Origin: Hoplostethus atlanticus
Lineage: Eukaryota > Chordata > Actinopteri > Trachichthyiformes > Trachichthyidae
DNA: 64,000 nt
Direction of reading: 5' to 3'
NCBI GenBank assembly: GCA_034670405.1
Contig: JAXDDX010000059.1
Coordinates: 1,831,501 to 1,895,500 of the forward strand
The position numbers and the translations under genes were made by a program. Of the stretch, positions 26,225 through 36,092 are shown piece by piece; the first letter of the stretch is position 1, and each line of letters starts with the position of its first letter. Under the pieces are notes generated by a model that worked only from the letters and a program-made list of their open reading frames with translations, did no database searches and was not told where the DNA came from.

Positions 26225-26846
26225 CCCTTGAACAACGGCAGTGAATTTCTTGTCCTAATCCACTAGAGGCGCTGTTGTCTGTTTACATATTTTGTCAAGG
26301 CGTTATGGGTAAATCCAATATGGCCGCCCCTTGTATCTGTTGAGGACCACTGTCGAAATTCACACTTCAAAGACTAATACGACTCATCAGGTAGGGATGT
26401 GCAGAACGAGGCTTTCTGGAGCACCGAGACAATTGAAACATTTGAGTCGATGCTTTATGAAACGCTCGAAACATTTCCTCGACAGTGACATCTGGTGGTA
26501 GTCTCAGAAATAGCAGCTGAGAGAATGTTGAGAGTCTTGTAAATCTATCTCGCCGTTATGATCTAGTTTATATGGCCGAGCGGTGAAACGCCGGTCTCGT
26601 TTTCAACGTTCTCCATCCATTCAAAGTTTTTGATTTCCCCAACTCGTGATGTGGTGTTTCGAAACCAGGCGTCACGTGACCGGTAGTGTTTTGAAATATA
26701 TCTCGGGACATCGTTCCGACCCTGTGAGTGTCGAAAAAGTTCCGACCCTGTGAGTGTCGAAAAGGTCGATACAGTATCGAGCGTGAGACCCGAGCAGCCC
26801 AGCCCTTTCATCAGGGCCATCGTAGCAATATTTTCATCTTTTTAAT
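26225..26846 (+). other. Upstream region of mecr
   Basis: This short spacer should hold the mecr promoter and 5'UTR. It contains a YY1-like core (atggccgcc, near 26320) and a 26-bp tandem duplication at 26713-26764. Repeated gaaac/cgaaa words around 26.40-26.57 kb suggest an old repeat, but I could not define its ends. Confidence 0.5.
26713..26764. repeat. 26-bp tandem duplication near mecr 5' end
   Basis: The unit beginning gttccgaccctgtgagtg is present twice back to back, with one difference at the last base. It lies 83-134 bases upstream of the mecr start codon. Confidence 0.9.
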
Positions 26847-29800
26847 ATGAAGTTCTCGCTGGCGTTGGGGCTGCTACTCCAGACAGGCTGCTCGAGAGGT
26901 CAGACGGCGAGCAGGAGCTTCTCCGCCGCTCTACTACAACGGTCAAGCAGCAGAGCGGCTCACTTCAGTCACTCAGCAGAAAGATGCACGGCGCTCGTGT
27001 ACAGAAACCACGGAGACCCTTCTAAAGTTGTTGTGTAAGAATGCCAGCCTAAACATGCACATCCCTTTGCATTGCTCTGACTGTGTGGATGCAAGTTATG
27101 TGACTGTAAATGTGACTAACTCGGACAATCCGAGCATGCTAGCTGGAAAATCCATAAAGATCCATGTCTAAGGCGATTTGGCAGATACACACACACTCTT
27201 ATTATTAATAATGTATTTCTAATCATGTAGTCATGACCACATGATTTTGCTGGTTGCCAGGTTGGAGGAGGTGGACCTTCCCTCCATAGGCGCCAAGGAT
27301 GTTCTTGTTAAAATGCTGGCAGCCCCAATCAACCCAGCAGACATCAACATGATTCAAGGTAGTAAATATTATAACATAACACAGTTACATACCCAATCAC
27401 CAAATGTTACGACATTCATCCACAACAAACAGCAGCAGTAAGTAATTACAGAGAAGCTGTATCATCAGACCAGTTCAGCACACTGTATTTTTTTTTTTAT
27501 CCATTACGCTTTTCCAGGTACCTATGCTATCCTCCCTGACCTCCCAGCAGTCGGAGGCAATGAGGGGGTGGCCGAGGTCGTCGAGGTGGGCAGCCAAGTG
27601 AAATCTCTCAAAACGGGAGACTGGGTCATCCCAAGAGACGCTGGACTAGGTAAATGACTTCTAGAGTGATGAAAATTAATATTGTGTCTCTCAACATGAG
27701 ATTTGATGTGAATTCTTGTTGCTTGTGTGAGTAGGGACATGGAAGACAGTAGCAGTACTAGCTGAGGAGGATGTGATCTCACTGCCCAATGACATTCCCT
27801 TGTTGTCTGCTGCTACACTAGGGGTTAACCCCTGCACTGCCTTCAGGATGCTCTCTGACTTTGAGGACCTCAAGCCAGGTAATCGCTACTCAAGCCAGGT
27901 AATCGCTACTTCTGTAAATCTCACAAAAGCAATGAGTAATAACAGAAGTGCTCATAACTTAAAATAGGAAGGAGTTTTGAGCGTGCAGTATTTCTTTCTG
28001 TTTTACCTCTAAATATAACATGCTGTGAAGAAGCCTTAGACATCATTCAATTGTTTGCCTCTATCTACTGTCCTTTCAGGTGACTCGGTGATCCAAAATG
28101 CGGCCAACAGTGGAGTCGGACAGGCTGTGATACAGATTGCTGCTGCAAGGGGAATAAATACTATCAACGTTGTCCGAGACAGGTCAACTCAGTCGCAGAC
28201 TAACTCTCGTAAAGGCATTGGGTCTCATTCACGAAACGTGCGCACGATCAGATTTGATCGTATCTGAACTTGTTCGTTTGGTACGATCAAATCCTACGTG
28301 TGCTTGGAAACATGCAGAAATCTGCTTGTGTGTTTGGAAACATGTGGGAAGGCTCTTAGAATGGCTTATTCTTCATGAAAAATCCATTGCAGTAGTGCCA
28401 AACCTCAACAACAACAAGAAGTTTCAGTGGTCTTGTAAAAATAAAGACCTAATAGGCTGAAATGGCGTATTTGCCGAACTGTCCTCATTCATAACAACAT
28501 AAGATTATCCACCTTGTAATGGACGCCTTACAAATACAATAACATAGTCCTACCATCTGATGAAGATGCAGCCTGGATTTGATCTGAGTCCAACTCCAAT
28601 GCCGACTGGACCCCCGACAGTGAGGTCTCTCCTAGTATTGATTGATCCTCTGAGCCATGTCGGATAGCGGCTCAGTGTGCTGCCGTCCTCCTGTGGCTGA
28701 TAATACGCGTCTACTTCTCCTTATACTTTTTTGCAATCTAGTTTCATGTCAAAGTTCATGTTTTACGCACAAATCGAGGTTTCCCGCACGTTTCATGAAT
28801 CCAACGTTCGTGTTTTAGTACACACACAAATACGACAAATTTAAGAATAATTTACGAAAACATTCGTGAATGAGGCCCAATGTGTTTTGCAGCAAATGTC
28901 TGTGAATAAGTGACTGGTTATGAGTTTGCCCTCCACTCCCTGCACCTCCCTGCTAAGTGCAAGAAGTCTTTTGAGGAGACTTAGGAGGTTTCACTCCTAA
29001 TCATTAGCTGGGGTTATCAGCTAGTCCCGGAAGGCAGACTAACTCCGATAGTAGGGTCTTTTTGTTTAAGGTCAAGTGGGGGAATTAGTTTTATGGCTGT
29101 AATGAACTTGTGTCTATTGTCCATTGTGTCTACCCTTTCACAGGCCAGAGTTCACACAGCTCAGTGATAGGATGAAGGCCATGGGGGCCAGTCATGTGAT
29201 CAAAGAGGAGACACTGAGGCGGCCTGAGATGAAGGAACTGTTCAAGGTCTGTGGGACCAAGCACAGCTGTAAAGCTTCTGTCATGTGCTTTGCTTAGAGA
29301 TTTAATAAGGTGTAATAGGTTGTAATTTCTCTTTCTTAAAGACCTGTCCAAGGCCTAAACTGGCACTAAATGGAGTCGGAGGCAAGAATGCAACAGAACT
29401 CCTCCGTCACCTACAGTGAGTATTCAGGATGTTGAATGTTCCTTGTAGACAGAATTTGATATTCTTAGGATGAAGAGAAAGTAGATCAAAAATACCATAT
29501 TTCTCATTGTTTTCAGGGCTGGAGGATCCATGGTAACATATGGAGGGATGGCCAAACAGCCAGTCACTGTCCCTGTGGTAAGACAAAACCTCCCATAGCC
29601 TTCCGGATTTGACATTGCATTTCTCGGAGACAATTTTCCTACGGCAATTCATTACCACGTCTGTGTTGCTACGCTGCACACCTACTAAACTGACCTCACT
29701 TTCTCCAGGGTGCTCTTATTTTCAAGGATGTGAAGCTGCGGGGATTTTGGGTCACACAATGGAAGAGAGATCACTCACATGGTGAGTCTGTCTGGAATTC

Positions 29801-30042
29801 CACAGTATAAATTAGATGAGGGATCCATAAATAGGTCTTAGAAAATGTATCGCTGCTAATTTATTTTTTTCTCACTAGATGAAGGGTCCTTCAGAGGCAT
29901 GCTGGATGAACTGTGCTTCCTTATCCAGCAGGGAAAGCTAACAGCCCCTGCCTGTACTGAAGTGGGCCTCCAAGACTACCGCAAAGCTCTGGACAAAGCC
30001 ATGCAGCCTTTCACCTCAGCCAAACAGGTCCTGGTCATGTGA
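26847..30042 (+). CDS. mecr: Mitochondrial enoyl-[acyl-carrier-protein] reductase
   Basis: MECR performs the last, NADPH-dependent reduction in mitochondrial fatty acid synthesis, which supplies octanoyl chains for lipoic acid. Coding exons are 26847-27034, 27261-27358, 27518-27649, 27735-27878, 28080-28182, 29144-29246, 29342-29415, 29517-29577, 29709-29781 and 29879-30042; all phases agree and give 379 aa (human 373). The first 40 or so residues are rich in Ser, Arg and Ala, as in a mitochondrial presequence. The quinone-oxidoreductase fold follows, with [15 protein letters not shown], the catalytic Tyr at about 98 (in [17 protein letters not shown]), the nucleotide-binding [16 protein letters not shown], and [13 protein letters not shown] polyadenylation signal aataaa lies at 30165-30170. 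The gene converges on smpdl3b. The exon 4 donor is duplicated. Confidence 0.97.
27869..27908 (+). repeat. 20-bp tandem duplication spanning the mecr exon 4 donor
   Basis: Two exact copies of a 20-bp unit (ctcaagccaggtaatcgcta) lie end to end. The first carries the end of exon 4 and its gtaat donor at 27879; the second recreates the same exon end and donor at 27899. Use of the second donor would add 20 nt and shift the frame. Confidence 0.95.
28216..28882. mobile_element. MITE-like DNA element with inverted ends in mecr intron 5
   Basis: The left end cattgggtctcattcacgaa is matched by an inverted right end reading cattcgtgaatgaggcccaatg on the + strand, with one mismatch over about 20 bases. 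The 0.67-kb interior has further palindromic segments (gatcagatttgatcg) and no intact transposase. The superfamily is uncertain; a Harbinger-like or similar cut-and-paste element is possible. Confidence 0.65.
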
Positions 30043-30778
30043 CCTGACTGAGGTCTCCCTAACCAATTACTACACTGTCATAATCCCAGCAGGTGAACTG
30101 GGTGCAGCTTCAAGACTGCCACGTCATTGTTGCTGTATCATGCAAATAAGTTGCTCAAGCACTCAATAAATGTGTATCTTCTGTGGCAGGCTCAAAGGCC
30201 TGGAATCTGTCATCTGCTGCAATGACACTTGCCCTACGTTTACTGGCAGTAATCAAAGTCATTAGTCCTTTATATAATGATGTGAGATTACAGGAACCAT
30301 CTTAGAACTCTGATAATGCATCTTTATCGGTCTTGATTGGCAACATGTTGCATTGTTTGCAAATGATATGGACACGACTAATGTGCAATTCAAAGTGCTG
30401 ATAGCCAGATTTATTGTTGTGATAACGCTGGTATTCAAGGTGCATTGATTATTTCTATCAATGACATCATAAATTAAAATCAAATAATTACAAAAGTTTT
30501 CAGCCCTGTTCTTTTTCAGTACCGATGAAACCAAGGTAAAAGAGTTTACTAGAGGCAAAGGTTCTACTTCTTAATTACATTTAGTGGCAACAAGAATGGC
30601 ACATCATTGAAAACATTAAAATACATAATCCAGCAGACACCAAATCATCACCTCTCTGGAAAAACATTTACAAAACCACTTTTTACAATATTCAAAGCTC
30701 TTTATCCGGCCTCTGCTAGCTAATGACTTGTTGAAGGTTCAATGAGATGTTTTAAATTCCTGTGATTGTAGATGGTCA
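30043..30778. other. Spacer between convergent mecr and smpdl3b
   Basis: This should contain both 3'UTRs. The mecr aataaa is at 30165-30170. No gene or clear repeat is visible. Confidence 0.6.
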
Positions 30779-33374
30779 TTACCAACTGGCCAGCACCAGA
30801 CTCAGTGCCACTGAGAGGACTGGCAGCAAGCCACCGTAAACAAAAGCTGCACCTTCATTTCCCACACAGATTTCATATTCGTCGAAGTCTACCTCTCTAG
30901 CAGCACACACGTGATCTATATGGCAGTCACTATTACACTCTGTCAGGTCATAGCTGACAGAGTTGAACTCGTAGTACTTCTGTAGGTAGCAGTGGCTGTC
31001 AGCCATGCGCTCCAGAACCTGGTGCATGGAGGCCGGGGAGGCGTCGGCGACTCTGAAGGTCTCTGTGTGGCGGTACTCCTTCTCCCAGCGTGCCCGGGCT
31101 ATATTGGCACGAGTCAAGTTCAGGTAGTAGGTTACCATGTCCTGGGTGTGTTGGAAATTGAAAAACATCATGGTGAAAGGGCATCTTTTGTAATTTCTCA
31201 CACCTCAAATTTAAAAACAACAACATAAAAAGGATACAGATTGCACATATGAAGGGTTCCTCAGTCAAATATACTGCAGATAAATGCTGGAGTTTTAATA
31301 GGAATGAAAACATTTAAAGAAGTGTGCCCAGTGGCCTTTTCTTACTTTGACCACAAGTGTTTGGGTGTCATATTCAAAGACGCGGATTCCAGGGTTGTTG
31401 GCTCCGTCCACGACCCCAGGCAGTGTGGTTTTCCATGGTGTGACCCCTGGGCTGAGGAACATCGTACTGATAGGAGAGCCTGTAGAAATAGATTAGCGTT
31501 ATCACAAGGTCACAAAACAATCTGGACACTGATATGACAGAATGTGCATCACAGTTTAAAAGTAAATACATTTAAAACAAAATTATTAGTGTTAGTAGTT
31601 TTATTGGAATAGCGTGATTGTACCCTCTGAGTTGTAGAACATGCGGAAGCTGTCAGTATGATGATGGCCGAAGAACTGTCCCATTATGACCGAATGGTGC
31701 TTCTGGATTAGCTCCAAGTATTGTTTGTTGAACTTGGGTGTGAACCATGACTTACTCCTCTTCTTCTCAAAGAAACCTGGAGGAACGTGGCCAATGATGT
31801 ACACCTGGCAGACAAGTCAACGACCACAGACAGAGGACGTCATTAAGAGAAATTCACACAGCAATTTCTAGCTATATTGAGTTGTCCTATTTGTGTTATT
31901 TGTGTTATCTTTTTGCAAGGCATAGAAAGTAGGGATGCTTTACCTTCTCTTTGTTGTTGGCAGCCTCTGTAAGAACCTGATCTGCCCAGTTAAACTGGCC
32001 CGCTGGGTCGTCAATGTTCTGGGTCAGCTTGTTCTGGTCATAGTAGAGGTTAGTGTTGAGGACCAGCATCCTGAAACCTGTTTGATTCAGCAGCTTTTCT
32101 GAGTAATATCCACCTATAAAAAGAGGAACATTGAAAGAAAATCCGTGAGAAAATTGTGTTTCATGTGCAATTGGTGCCATGTCTCATCATAATGGGATAC
32201 TTTGTTGATCCCTGTCAGAAAATGTTCTCTCTCCCTGCCCCCTTTTAGGGTCAGCTTAAGAGCGGTGGCCCTGTAGCTAGAAAAGATTCAGACTCCTGCC
32301 AACACCGACTCCTGCACCGACTCCTGCCAACACCGGAGTTTGAACCCGGGTCCTCTGGTTGAAGGACGGTCTCTTCAACGGTTAAGTTACCCTACTACCC
32401 TAATATCAGGGGAACAAATATCAGAGTATCAAAGGAAGCTGTAGCCACCTTTTTCAAAGGTTCTTTGGGACTCTGGTTCCAACCAGTCCTGCCACATTTG
32501 TGCTATCTGGCTGTAGATGGAGTTCTGGGCTGCAGGAAGCTGGTGCTTGGGGTGGTAGTCATGGTTGCCCAGGGCTGAGTACACTTTGGTGCCTGAAAGG
32601 TGATAATAAGCATTTACCATCCAAGAGTATCAATATTATGTAAGATACTAATGTAAAATTTGATATTATGCTGTAGATTTTGAGGTTACACTTACTTGGA
32701 AAGACCTGATTTATGGTGTGGGTGAGGTTGCTGATAATCTGGAGCACACGATCTTCTCCCAGATATTCATTTGGCACGTGTGGTGTGTCATCTCTGTAAG
32801 GCAAAATGCAGTTTGTTTAAAATCGGCTTCTGTGTAGAAACTCAGTCAAATTACGCGTTGTCATCTCCTGGGAGCTTTAAACATGAAACCTATGAAGTTT
32901 GTTTGTCTTCCAGGAGAAGGACTTTTACACAAGCCCAGCAGTAAGTAGGTTAAATGGTCTGATAAAACCACAGACCTAAAGGAGACTGGCATACCCTGTC
33001 CAGACGATGAAGTCTGGATCTGGGAGAATATCCTTCATGGCGTACACAGAGGAGTTGATGAGGTGCCATGGCGAGTCACAAACATAGTGTCCAAATTTCC
33101 CCGCATCGGTTGCAGGTCGTAGCCCGCTGGAATTGCACACATTCTCGGCTTTACCGGTGAGATCGTAAGTTGGGTCCAAGTGCAGATCTGTGATGTGCCA
33201 GAAGCTCCCTGAACAAATGCGCAAGACATATTTTACTATCACATTGATAGTCTTGCATGGTTATATTCGCCGAAAGCAGGTTATATTTTCATTTTTAGGC
33301 TACTACCTACCGGACAGTCCAAGGACTAATCCACATTTGAGAAGCAGACATGGTAGGAGCAGCAGGCTCTTCAT
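30779..33374 (-). CDS. smpdl3b: Acid sphingomyelinase-like phosphodiesterase 3b
   Basis: SMPDL3B is a GPI-linked, outer-leaflet metallophosphodiesterase that modulates membrane lipids and dampens TLR signalling in mammals. Coding exons are 33374-33311, 33208-32995, 32793-32696, 32592-32449, 32113-31944, 31804-31624, 31479-31346 and 31141-30779; phases agree and give 455 aa, the same length as in human. MKSLLLLPCLLLKCGLVLG is a signal peptide. Metal-site motifs are all present: DLHLDP (about 29-34), WTGDD (91-95), GNHD (134-137), GH (235-236) and GHHHTD (276-281). The C-terminus ends in a hydrophobic stretch after GNEG, consistent with a GPI-attachment signal. The gene is head-to-head with rpa2. 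A tRNA-derived SINE sits in intron 4. Confidence 0.97.
32262..32400 (-). repeat. tRNA-derived SINE fragment in smpdl3b intron 4
   Basis: Read on the minus strand, the segment has a box-A-like start (gtaacttaaccgttgaag) and a box B, gggttcaaactcc, at tRNA spacing. It then runs into a small tandem repeat of accgactcctgcc-type words. The acceptor stem is not intact, so it is not a working tRNA gene. Confidence 0.6.
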
Positions 33375-33401
33375 CGCAGGGACGTTGGACTCTGTTAGGG
33401 A

Positions 33402-33420
33402 AGCACAACTCCCAGAGCAT
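33402..33420 (-). promoter_or_regulatory. ZNF143-like motif upstream of smpdl3b
   Basis: agcacaactcccagagcat, read on the + strand, resembles the ZNF143/THAP11 core actacaattcccagaatgc and lies 28-46 bases upstream of the smpdl3b start codon. Three to four positions differ from consensus. Confidence 0.35.
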
Positions 33421-34062
33421 TTCTGTCGTCTTCCAGTCATTCAAGTTTAGTAAAGATAAGATAAGATAAGACGTCGCAATAGAGGTCTTCATTCGCTGTC
33501 TTTAATTGGGTGCTGCCTAACTCTGGAAATGGGATTTTATTTGTAATGGCGTTACATTTTCTGGGAGCTTAAATTATTATCTTTACTAAGGCTAATATAG
33601 TGCATTGTCCTTCCAAGCTTTAATAAAGTGCATTTCCTCTCTACTAAAAGGATAGTTAGACTTTGCGATATATACATTTGGTTTAGCAAATTGTATAGTC
33701 TTTCCATGGCGAGGACGAACTGTAAGAGTCTTAAACCGGTTGAAGCGCACGAAGACAATCTGGATGTTATATTCACAAAATGAAATGCGTTAGGAAACCG
33801 CCATCTGTATTCCACTATATTTAAAGTAACTGACCTGAGAATGCATGTTGACACGAGTGTAAACGTGAAAACAAAAATAATGAGCTGGCAAACCCTCTAA
33901 AATTCATGTAGGCTACATTGTGTTGAACAGAAAAAAAAAATCATTAATGAAATATAAGTGCTCATAAAAGTGCTTTTGTTCAGAATAATGACAAAAGTGA
34001 TCCAGTAACAACTTCATTGTGGCTGTTTTTTAGAAGCCAAATGACCCAGAGCTACTTTGTAC

Positions 34063-34734
34063 TAGTGGTGGGCGGATCGATCCAAATATCGATAATATCG
34101 ATACCAACGTTGGTATTGATATTGATCGATACCAGTGTAATGAGATCGATACTTTAGTTTCAGTTTCTCTCCTGTATGCACTGCTGCGGTTTCATCAAAG
34201 AGGCGACCTGGCTGTCTGTGTCTGTGTAAGTGCCGCTGCTTTCAAGTGCGGCTCCTGTCACAGCGCGGAGCAGGCACACTTTGCTCCTCCTCCCCCCTCT
34301 TGTGTTTTGATGTTGTACCGTCACGTGACTCAGCGGCGCCAGGCAAACAAGCAGTACAGAGACGGAGCAGAAGAATGGCAGAGAGGAAGAGGAGCGCCGT
34401 GTGGCTATATTTTCAGGCCGAAAATGAAACAACGGCAAGCTGTATAATTTGTAAAAAGGCTGTAAGATACAGTGGTAACACAACAAATTTATACAAGCAT
34501 AAGTATTTTCTATTTACCTATAAACTTTGCCCAAATTCTGTCCTGGGTTTTAACTAATTAATAATCCAAAGGAAAAATCACAAAAACACTTAAAGGTCAT
34601 GCAAATTCATTCAGATTTAGCAATTTGATGATGCATCAACCTTAATTATTAAAAAGTATCGGTATCGGCGATACTGGCCCTGTATTTACTTGGTATCGGA
34701 TCGATACCAAATCTTGCAGTATCGCACACCACTA
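34063..34734 (+). mobile_element. Internally deleted hAT transposon with 8-bp target duplication
   Basis: The ends tagtggtgggcg and cgcacaccacta are inverted repeats. The element is flanked on both sides by the exact 8-mer ctttgtac (34055-34062 and 34735-34742), the target duplication length of hAT transposons. Inside, subterminal tatcgat words form nested palindromes, and the centre encodes the start of a BED zinc finger. Most of the transposase is missing. Confidence 0.9.
34375..34557 (+). pseudogene. Truncated BED-type zinc-finger (hAT transposase N-terminus)
   Basis: The frame starts MAERKRSAVWLYFQ and contains CIICKKAV followed by GNTTNLYKH, the CxxC and TTNL...H pattern of BED fingers (ZBED/hAT transposases). 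It loses resemblance after KHK and stops soon afterwards; the RNase H-like catalytic domain and hAT dimerisation region are absent. It belongs to the hAT element around it. Confidence 0.75.
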
Positions 34735-34907
34735 CTTTGTACTGCAGCAGCAGAATAATGTCCATGAGGGTAACTTTATGCATCACTTTTACCAATCAAG
34801 TGTTGACATTGCTTCTGTGCTCTCCACTATTTCCCCCTCAAGATACGCACACAAAATGTCACATCTATGCAACCCGGGTAGCCGCAGTCTCAGACAGCAA
34901 CCTTCTC

Positions 34908-35390
34908 AGGCCCCAACAACGGACTGTTTCAGCTGCTGCGGTCAGGCAAGCGCCTCCGTAGTCATGCTGCCAAAACAGAGAGACTGAGACGGAGTTTCTT
35001 TCCTCAGGCCATCAGGACTGTGAACTCTGACCTCACCAGGGCCCCCACCAAGACCCACACACTGCCCCTCTTATGCACACACACACTTAGGTAAAGACTA
35101 CACATAATTATAATTTATATTATATTATACATACAATTTGCCCTTTTTCCCTTTTTTTACTATATTTTTATAAAGTGCTCTTATTGTAAATATTGTGTTG
35201 TTTTTTATATAGAGCTCTTAAAACTGTGACATTGTAAATATTGTGTTGGTTTATTGTAAATAGTGTGAACCTGTTATTTTGCACATTTCTGCTGAGCATT
35301 GCCACTTTACATTTCACTGCACACCTCCTGTGTGTATGTGACAAATAAACTTCTTGAATCTTGAATCTTGAATCTTGATCTTGTAATAAG
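34908..35390 (+). mobile_element. LINE L2/CR1-type 3' end, copy 1
   Basis: The sequence is nearly identical to 45357-45810. It encodes the last residues of a LINE reverse transcriptase (NNGLFQLLRSGKRLRS-type), then the 3'UTR, and ends in repeated ttgaatc units (about 35355-35390), the usual tail of L2-type LINEs. It is 5'-truncated. Confidence 0.8.
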
Positions 35391-36092
35391 TGGAAGGAGC
35401 ATGACAGACGAGTTACATTTTCGATGTAAATTAACAATAAACTTGGGGCAATATGAGTGCTACGAGTAGTATGTACATTTTTTGGATGTTGTTGGTGCAT
35501 CTATTGCATAGTACATTTATTTAAGTTCTACTTGCACATATTTTACTGGAGAGGGATGCTTCCTTGAAATTCCTAGCGAAAACAACCCTTACAATCAATT
35601 TTAGGGTAAGCAGGTGGCCCAGCAGAAGACCATTTCAAAGACCGTTTCGCCCAAATGTTTACTAATTGACTCATTGAAGTTGTGGTGTTTATAACCTCTA
35701 AAACAGTAGATAAACTTTAAAATACACAACGGGTGGCCTGAGGAGATTAGTGCCAGACTATGCTCGGTGCCTGACAGTAGTGATGGCCCAGCTGCAGCAA
35801 TATGTTATTGGATATTTACCACTGTGGTTGGTGGTACATTCGCGCTCCTCTCATAACTGCAATATTTCCAACAGCACCTGAAGGCAGCAACATTATTGGC
35901 CCTCGTCCTTGTCTTTTGATTGGATGGCATGTTTCGCGGGACTTCTGTACCGCGCAAGCGCTGTACGCTGTCACTGTAGCGCGCGGAACTACACAAGGAA
36001 AGTTCAGAGACCTGTGTGCATTTTTCTACCCTGTTTACGGTGTTAGCAGTTCAAACTTTATTTTGATATCCATTATATGAGGCGCCAAGAAC

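Larger units (their letters stand above)
33375..36092. other. Spacer between divergent smpdl3b and rpa2
   Basis: Apart from a hAT element and an L2 LINE end, no gene is seen. The right end (about 35.85-36.09 kb) is relatively CpG-rich (gcgcaagcgctgtacgctg and tagcgcgcgg) and probably holds the rpa2 promoter. A short gataa tandem repeat lies near 33454-33470. Confidence 0.6.

Noticed and set aside
26563..26600. tRNA-like word tatggccgagcggtgaaacg
   Set aside because: It resembles a Leu/Ser tRNA box A, but no box B or cloverleaf stems follow.
32262..32400. Possible tRNA gene on the minus strand
   Set aside because: Box A and box B words are present, but the acceptor stem does not pair; a SINE relic explains it.
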